A DNA stretch of 5,884 nucleotides from Thermoplasmata archaeon (GTDB lineage: Archaea; Thermoplasmatota; Thermoplasmata; Thermoplasmatales; Thermoplasmataceae), in assembly GCA_021806345.1 (NCBI GenBank), contig JAJZXP010000452.1, positions 1 through 5,884 of the forward strand, read 5' to 3'. Shown one piece after another: positions 1-4,121 of the stretch (positions within the stretch are counted from its first letter, which is position 1; every line of letters begins with the position of its first letter). The notes beneath the pieces are model-generated. The model was not told where the DNA came from, ran no database searches, and saw only the letters and a list, made by a program, of their open reading frames with translations. The translations under genes and the position numbers were made by a program.

Positions 1-637
1 CTGAAACCTTCTTTATCTCACTGTTTTCCTTCAGGAGATTGTGTGTATCCTTGAAAAGGGCCCTGATCTCATTTTCTCCTATTTTTCTTACCTGCCTGTT
101 CCAGCTGGTTCCGAATGACTGTATTATAGGATCGACATATATTTTCATAAGTTCTGGAGGTATTGTGGATGAAAGTTCCAGATAATGAACGTCACCAAAC
201 TGAGCTATTTTTCTATAACTGTCAAGTATTCCGAAAGCTTCCCCGAGATAAACTATCCTGAATTCATCAATCAAACCTGCGTAACGCATTATTATGGAAT
301 TTACAGCCTCCATTTCACCCCTGTGGAATCTGAAGAATATTTTAACCTCATTATCCTTCATCATCACTGCGTCAATAATTGTTGAGTTCAGTTCTATGAT
401 TGCTTTGTGAACTTCGAAAAGTTTTGTATTGCTCACATTTATATTCATTGATTTGTGTGAACTTCCATCGTGTTCCTCAGATGGAATGGTCACAATAAAA
501 TATCCTCCATCTTTTTTATGTCTGATCCTACCCATGGCAGAAACATTAAGGCCAGAGAGCTCCTTCAATTGTTCTTCAATTGCAAATCTCATTTCACATC
601 TGAAATCAAGTATCCTTTCAAATTCTTTTATTATCAT
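1..637 (-). CDS. Conserved-looking protein of unknown function, 3' end beyond window
   Basis: The minus strand is open from an ATG at 637-635 to the window edge: 212 codons with no stop, so the C-terminus is missing. The upstream in-frame stop is TGA at 685-683, and no other ATG lies between, which fixes the start unless a rare start codon is used. I translated it by hand. It begins MIIKEFERILDFRCEM and reads as a soluble mixed alpha/beta protein with no signal peptide or membrane segment. A central part (about residues 85-132) alternates strand-like and helix-like stretches: IIDAVMM, EVKIFFRF, then a helix around EAVNSIIMRYAGLIDEF, then RIVYLG. This could be an ACT-like or ferredoxin-like fold, which is only inference. 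The segment at about 176-212 is rich in charged helix-formers and may lead into a further domain. Codon use (AGA/AGG, ATA, CTT) matches the other genes and argues that this is real coding sequence. The plus-strand ORFs opposite it are shadows. It is divergent from the small acidic gene. A DNA-binding regulator is conceivable from the divergent layout, but no helix-turn-helix is visible in the part present. Confidence 0.82.
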   Translation of the reverse strand, partial: MIIKEFERILDFRCEMRFAIEEQLKELSGLNVSAMGRIRHKKDGGYFIVTIPSEEHDGSSHKSMNINVSNTKLFEVHKAIIELNSTIIDAVMMKDNEVKIFFRFHRGEMEAVNSIIMRYAGLIDEFRIVYLGEAFGILDSYRKIAQFGDVHYLELSSTIPPELMKIYVDPIIQSFGTSWNRQVRKIGENEIRALFKDTHNLLKENSEIKKVS

Positions 638-841
638 GGCAGTGTAATGCGATTTCGCTCTAATAATCTTACTCTTTGCATATCAGGTGTATTTTAACAA
701 AATATTGATGCTTGTGCTGTTATATCTTTTTGCTTAACAGATTAACATATGAAGTCTATATAATCCATATTATAACAATCTCGGAGAAAACACACATTAT
801 AAATGAATTTCTTTATTAAATCCTCCTGTATCCCTAACCAT
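638..841. promoter_or_regulatory. Divergent intergenic promoter region
   Basis: About 200 AT-rich bases separate the minus-strand gene from the small acidic plus-strand gene, and I find no convincing gene or RNA here. For the plus strand, two TATA-like boxes are visible: TTTATTAAA at 812-820, centred 26 bases before the ATG at 842, and ATTATAAA at 796-803. An ATATTATAA at 767-775 lies about 32 bases before the alternative ATG at 803. For the minus strand, TGTTAAAAT (699-691) is the best TATA-like stretch and would give a leader of roughly 30 bases before the ATG at 637. No Shine-Dalgarno sequence precedes either gene. Box positions come from matching by eye to the archaeal TATA spacing rule. 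Confidence 0.5.
717..740. promoter_or_regulatory. Candidate operator: CTGTTA-N12-TAACAG dyad
   Basis: A perfect 6-base inverted repeat, CTGTTA at 717-722 and TAACAG at 735-740, is separated by 12 bases in the middle of the divergent intergenic region. The pairing extends neither inward nor outward. The core TAACA also occurs at 695-699, 743-747 and 773-777, so the dyad belongs to a cluster of five copies. A regulator-binding site is the natural reading given the position between two divergent genes, but this is inference, and short dyads arise by chance in AT-rich DNA. Confidence 0.3.
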
Positions 842-1198
842 ATGAACCTGAACGATGATGAGATCTTCGAAATACTGGAAGAGCACAGTGTTATAGGTAG
901 TGAGGAATATGGTGGAAATGGAGCACCAGAAGAGTTCGTCCTAGTGGGAATGATTTATCAGCATTTCACTTTATCTGAAAGTTCTGTCTTAAGACTGAAG
1001 AGAGAAGATCTTGAAATTTATAGAGTCGGAACGAATTCATACATAGCTTGGATGGAAGATGATGAGGATGTCTTTATGGAAGAAGACGAAGGAAATTTTG
1101 ATTACGATACTACCTTTCCTGAAAAATTGCCAGTTGCCATCGAGGGCCCGTTCACAGACAGTGAGATTCTGGAACTAATAAACGGTGGTTCCATTTAA
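842..1198 (+). CDS. Small highly acidic hypothetical protein (118 aa; 131 aa if started at 803)
   Basis: I do not recognise the family. From the ATG at 842 the protein has 118 residues, of which I count 30 Asp/Glu against 5 Lys/Arg, so it is strongly acidic. The most acidic stretch is at 1055-1108 (begins EDDEDVFMEEDEG). Before it lies a more ordinary, possibly beta-containing part (FVLVGMIYQHFTL, then LEIYRVGTNSYIAWM). The C-terminus (FTDSEILELINGG) looks helical. There is no signal peptide, membrane segment or cysteine in the 118-residue form, so a cytoplasmic protein is expected. An upstream in-frame ATG at 803 would add MNFFIKSSCIPNH. I prefer 842 because a TATA-like TTTATTAAA is centred 26 bases upstream, as expected for a leaderless transcript, and because the extra 13 residues differ in composition from the rest. 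The start is not certain. The gene ends 47 bases before the pilin-like gene, which has its own promoter. A protein-binding or nucleic-acid-mimic role is possible for so acidic a protein, but nothing here proves it. Confidence 0.72.
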   Translation: MNLNDDEIFEILEEHSVIGSEEYGGNGAPEEFVLVGMIYQHFTLSESSVLRLKREDLEIYRVGTNSYIAWMEDDEDVFMEEDEGNFDYDTTFPEKLPVAIEGPFTDSEILELINGGSI

Positions 1199-1214
1199 AG
1201 GTATAATAGCATGG

Positions 1215-1222
1215 TTTTAATA
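1215..1222 (+). promoter_or_regulatory. TATA box for the pilin-like gene, leaderless transcript
   Basis: TTTTAATA is centred about 27 bases upstream of the A of the ATG at 1246, the usual distance from an archaeal TATA box to the transcription start. Transcription would therefore begin at or next to the start codon. No Shine-Dalgarno-like sequence lies in the bases before the ATG (GTATATTATCCTTCT), which agrees with a leaderless mRNA. This gives the large gene its own promoter within the 47-base gap after the small acidic gene. Confidence 0.55.
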
Positions 1223-1245
1223 CGATTATTGTATATTATCCTTCT

Positions 1246-4116
1246 ATGAAGCAAGTAAGAAAGGAAGATAACGCTGTAAGCGAGATCATAGGCGCAATTT
1301 TGTTATTTGCTATTGCAAGCGTCCTTTTAACTTCATTCATTTTATGGTACGTTCCAAGCACTGGAACGAACAATGACATAACTTACCAGAGCCAGACTCA
1401 GCAATCATTCAGCTCTCTCGATTCTAAAATTCTATCTCCATCTCTGACACCCGGTTCAAGTATTTCTCAAAGCATGCCTCTTGGAATAGGTGGAGTTCCA
1501 CCCTTTTCGCCATCCCAAAGCACCAATCTGTACTACTCTAAAAACTTCAACGCAACCTTGGCATATAATGCAAATGTAACTTATGAAAATGCGGTACCTA
1601 TTAAGAATGTTACATCGGCTGCATGCGCCAATTCAACCTCGGGCAATATAAGAAATAATGTTTACGCATCATCGCAATTCACATATTCAGTCATATTTGT
1701 TGAGAATGGATTACCAGGCGGTCACTATTGGACTGTATCACTCGGTGGATCTGAGAAATCTTCCGGTTCAAGCGGTACAACAATTAATTCCTACATAACT
1801 TACAGCTTGTCTAGAGGCACTTATTCATATACCATTTCCTCAAACGATGGGGGATATAACCCCAATCCATCTTCAGGCACTGTTAAAGTCAACGTGTCAG
1901 GGAGTACTATCGGAATCTCGTTCAGTGGTGGTAAAATAAATGGTATTGTAGCTGGCGCTGAAGGTGGAAGCGGTGAAGTAAATAATGTAAATCAGTCAAA
2001 TTTTATAGGAGTTGTAACCCAATCTGGTATTTGTGATATTCAATATCTCAATTATTGGTTAAACAATACTACCAATGGAAATGGTTTTTACAATCTTTCT
2101 TCACAGGAATTTTTTGTTTATTCTGCAAATACTCCCGTTGATTATTATCAGTTTCTTATAGAACCTAACTTGGTTTATTATGAGCAAGCTTCTCAGGGAG
2201 TTGCTTACATATATTCATCAATAGGAAATTCACCATGGGGAGGAAATATTAGTGGAACTAGCGCAGTAACAAAAATCCCGGGAAGTGGTATAAGTAAACA
2301 TTATACAGAATTAGTAAACATATCCTTACCGGCAAGCGTAACGCTTCAGAACGGAACTTACTATCTGAACATTTGGGAGGTTTTGTATCAAAACTATCTC
2401 GAATTTGGATACAACAATAACACCAATACACCTAATTGTTACCTTAAATTTTCACAATATTTAACTTTTAACAAGTTTGGAAAACTTAACCTTCAGGAGA
2501 CTCCGGAATCATTATATGGGTTTGGATACGGTCCAAACGAATTTGTTGGAACTATAACGAATCCATCATTGGATGTTTCTGTGGGTAGTTCAATTTATTA
2601 CACAGCAACAATAAAATCAGCTTGCAAAGCAGGAACTACCTATTTTTCAGTACAAAAGGAAAATCTTGCAGAAAGTTCAACACCTTTTTATTTTCTTATA
2701 GGTTATATACCATCAAATTCTGCATCTTCTACAACATATAAAATAAACATCACTGAAAAGAATCTACCCGCTGGATCAAAATGGAATATGACATTCGCAG
2801 GAAAGTTATATACAAACACCGTTAGTTCAACAGGCACCAATAATTTTATAGTATCTCTACCAAGTGGAATATACTCATACAATGTATCAAAAGTAGGCTT
2901 ATATTTAAGTGACCCCACAAATGGATTCTATAGTATAAACACTACTGCTGGAGCCACCAACGATTTAAACATATCCTATTTCCTACCAGTTGGTTCCCTG
3001 CCATATTCTTGGGATACTTCAAATTATGCTTTACAGCAATTTAAGGTCTCTAAACCACAGATAATTAATTTTGTTTCTTTATATTTCTTTAATTATACTA
3101 TTGGACCTGCTTCATATACAGGAAATATACTGAATTACACTGTAAATGTAGAGATATTGAATTCTTCCACATTAAAACCTGCTGCGGGGAACTCCACAGT
3201 ATTTTCTCACAAGATCTTACAAACAGGATGGACACAGATATTCTTCAATGGAACCAAGGGATTTAAGATCAAGCCAGGAATTTATGACATTCAAGTAAGT
3301 GATGTTGGTGGATCGAATAATGCAATCGGATTAGGATTTACAACTACAGGTGGCTATTCTAACTATTTACAGAGGGTATGCACCAATTTCTTGAGTGGTA
3401 GCTTAAATGACATACGAGATGTAACTCTTACACCATATTATGGTGGTAGCCCGATCATAATTTCTAATACATCACTCGTTTTTCAAACTGGATTCTATAA
3501 TGTTACAACATCATTCGTGATAAACAACATAACTATTGACAGAACCTTTAAAATTATAGGTTCAATTGAAGCAACAGGAAACACACAATTCTCGATACAG
3601 GAGACTTATGCATTGCAGGATGGTATCATAATCACTGCTGGAAGGGGTGTCACATATGTGACTGTAAACCCATTACCAATCGCAATAAGTAATACTTCGA
3701 ATGGTAAACTAGCGCTAAGCTCAATAGGTTACAATTTTGCCATGGCAAGATCGGTGGCCACATCCATTAGTGGGTATGGCTCAACAATAGTATCTGCCAC
3801 CATGGAAAATCAATCTCTTACAAACTACACCGTGGGAAATAATTATGTGATTGGAACAGTATTTGCAAAGGTCTTGAATATAACTCTCTCTAGCTATAAT
3901 TACACCATAAATTCAACATTCTCAAAATATTGGGCCAACACATTTTTCGTTGAATTAGTTGGAAATAGTCAAACTGAAAATTACACGAATTTCAGCGTCT
4001 TCAGCAACTTCAATTTCCTTTTAAACGGAAACACTGAGATAGTTTCAATATCGCATCCAGTAACCCTCAGCACAATAAGTATAAAGTCGGTTGGAGTTCA
4101 AATAAACTCAATGTAA
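1246..4116 (+). CDS. Giant pilin-like secreted surface glycoprotein (archaeal type IV pilin N-terminus)
   Basis: A 956-residue exported surface protein. Residues 1-8 are charged (MKQVRKED), then NAVSEIIGAILLFAIASVLL begins a hydrophobic helix that runs to about residue 36. This is the pattern of archaeal type IV pilin N-termini, whose class III signal is cut by a prepilin peptidase of the PibD/EppA type. Glu13 would sit at +5 if cleavage follows Asp8, which is my inference. No second membrane segment or C-terminal anchor is visible. The remainder is Asn/Ser/Thr/Tyr-rich and beta-strand-rich, with about 34 N-X-S/T sequons and only about 8% charged residues by hand count, as expected for a glycosylated protein facing acid. 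It has five cysteines (127, 263, 398, 460, 712). Modules in order: linker 40-144; GLP module 145-228; beta-rich module about 300-410; GLP module 497-580; beta-rich module about 597-705; C-terminal region to 956. Ordinary archaeal pilins are far shorter (roughly 100-300 residues), so a cell-surface adhesin or S-layer-associated protein using a pilin anchor is as likely as a pilus subunit. The ATG is supported by the promoter spacing and by the class III signal starting directly at it. Confidence 0.85.
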   Translation: MKQVRKEDNAVSEIIGAILLFAIASVLLTSFILWYVPSTGTNNDITYQSQTQQSFSSLDSKILSPSLTPGSSISQSMPLGIGGVPPFSPSQSTNLYYSKNFNATLAYNANVTYENAVPIKNVTSAACANSTSGNIRNNVYASSQFTYSVIFVENGLPGGHYWTVSLGGSEKSSGSSGTTINSYITYSLSRGTYSYTISSNDGGYNPNPSSGTVKVNVSGSTIGISFSGGKINGIVAGAEGGSGEVNNVNQSNFIGVVTQSGICDIQYLNYWLNNTTNGNGFYNLSSQEFFVYSANTPVDYYQFLIEPNLVYYEQASQGVAYIYSSIGNSPWGGNISGTSAVTKIPGSGISKHYTELVNISLPASVTLQNGTYYLNIWEVLYQNYLEFGYNNNTNTPNCYLKFSQYLTFNKFGKLNLQETPESLYGFGYGPNEFVGTITNPSLDVSVGSSIYYTATIKSACKAGTTYFSVQKENLAESSTPFYFLIGYIPSNSASSTTYKINITEKNLPAGSKWNMTFAGKLYTNTVSSTGTNNFIVSLPSGIYSYNVSKVGLYLSDPTNGFYSINTTAGATNDLNISYFLPVGSLPYSWDTSNYALQQFKVSKPQIINFVSLYFFNYTIGPASYTGNILNYTVNVEILNSSTLKPAAGNSTVFSHKILQTGWTQIFFNGTKGFKIKPGIYDIQVSDVGGSNNAIGLGFTTTGGYSNYLQRVCTNFLSGSLNDIRDVTLTPYYGGSPIIISNTSLVFQTGFYNVTTSFVINNITIDRTFKIIGSIEATGNTQFSIQETYALQDGIIITAGRGVTYVTVNPLPIAISNTSNGKLALSSIGYNFAMARSVATSISGYGSTIVSATMENQSLTNYTVGNNYVIGTVFAKVLNITLSSYNYTINSTFSKYWANTFFVELVGNSQTENYTNFSVFSNFNFLLNGNTEIVSISHPVTLSTISIKSVGVQINSM
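1270..1353 (+). other. Class III signal / pilin helix of the surface protein
   Basis: Encodes residues 9-36: NAVSE followed by a long hydrophobic stretch ending FILWYVP. The residues before it are basic and acidic (KQVRKED). The 'VSEIIGAILL' core resembles the archaeal pilin N-terminal domain (Pfam Pilin_N, formerly DUF1628), recalled from family knowledge and not searched. In that family the helix holds the subunit in the membrane before assembly and packs in the filament core afterwards. Cleavage after residue 8 is inferred from placing Glu13 at +5. Confidence 0.7.
1678..1929 (+). repeat. GLP-type beta-sandwich module, copy 1 (residues 145-228)
   Basis: Pattern: YSVIFVENGLPGGHYWTVSL, then a Ser/Gly-rich loop, then LSRGTYSYTISS, then a Pro/Ser turn (NPNPSSG) and the closing strands VKVNVSG and IGISFS. 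The skeleton 'F.E.GLP.G..W.V...G ... G.Y.Y.V' is a common module of archaeal secreted proteins, including thermopsin-like and other surface proteins of Thermoplasmata and Sulfolobales. It aligns with the second copy at residues 497-580 of the same protein. The copies are divergent at DNA level, so this is an old protein-level repeat. Confidence 0.65.
2143..2475 (+). repeat. Possible jelly-roll-like module A (about residues 300-410)
   Basis: YYQFLIEPNLVYYEQASQGV is followed by a loop and by the pair 'LPASVTLQNGTYYLNIWEV'. Modules that start with an aromatic/Gln-Phe strand and end with '(T/K)(L/I)..G.Y.(L/I).(V/I)..V' are common in secreted beta-sandwich proteins. It shows a weak correspondence with module B at about residues 597-705 of the same protein. 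The boundaries are approximate and the match is by eye only. Confidence 0.35.
2734..2985 (+). repeat. GLP-type beta-sandwich module, copy 2 (residues 497-580)
   Basis: Pattern: YKINITEKNLPAGSKWNMTF, then a Thr/Ser/Asn-rich loop, then LPSGIYSYNVSKVG, a Pro turn and the closing strands around FYSINTT and LNISYF. It matches copy 1 in order and spacing: E.(G/N)LP.G..W in the first part, and (R/S)G.YSY.(I/V)S about 35-40 residues later. It differs from copy 1 in carrying five sequons (at residues 501, 514, 546, 565, 575) where copy 1 has one (216). Confidence 0.65.
3034..3360 (+). repeat. Possible jelly-roll-like module B (about residues 597-705)
   Basis: LQQFKVSKPQIINFVSLYFF, then YTVNVEILNSSTLKPAAGNS, then GWTQIFFNGTKGFKIKPGIY leading into DIQVSDVG. 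The order 'Q.F.V....I..V.LY ... V.V.I.NSS ... GW..I.F ... (K)PG.Y.I.V.D' is the recurring layout of a beta-sandwich, carbohydrate-binding-like module seen in many secreted proteins. This copy is clearer than module A. Ligand binding is not shown by the sequence. Confidence 0.45.
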
Positions 4117-4119
4117 AAA
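4115..4119 (-). terminator. Possible oligo-T terminator of the aminopeptidase gene
   Basis: On the minus strand, five Ts follow the aminopeptidase stop codon (4124-4122) by two bases, inside the last codon region of the convergent gene. This is a weak, short tract, and further T-rich sequence extends past it into the opposing gene. Termination here is plausible but not strongly supported. Confidence 0.35.
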
Positions 4120-4121
4120 TA

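Noticed and set aside
185..697. Three overlapping plus-strand ORFs of 66-75 codons at 185-385, 429-647 and 470-697
   Set aside because: They lie opposite the 212-codon open minus-strand frame, overlap one another in different frames, and their translations are Cys/His/Ser-rich without any domain-like pattern.
747..770. Inverted repeat ATATG (747-751) and CATAT (766-770)
   Set aside because: The arms are only five AT-rich bases and are expected by chance in this sequence.
2703..2918. Minus-strand ORF of 71 codons inside the surface-protein gene
   Set aside because: It lies within the second GLP module of the 956-residue frame, which has a clear protein pattern, and has no promoter of its own.
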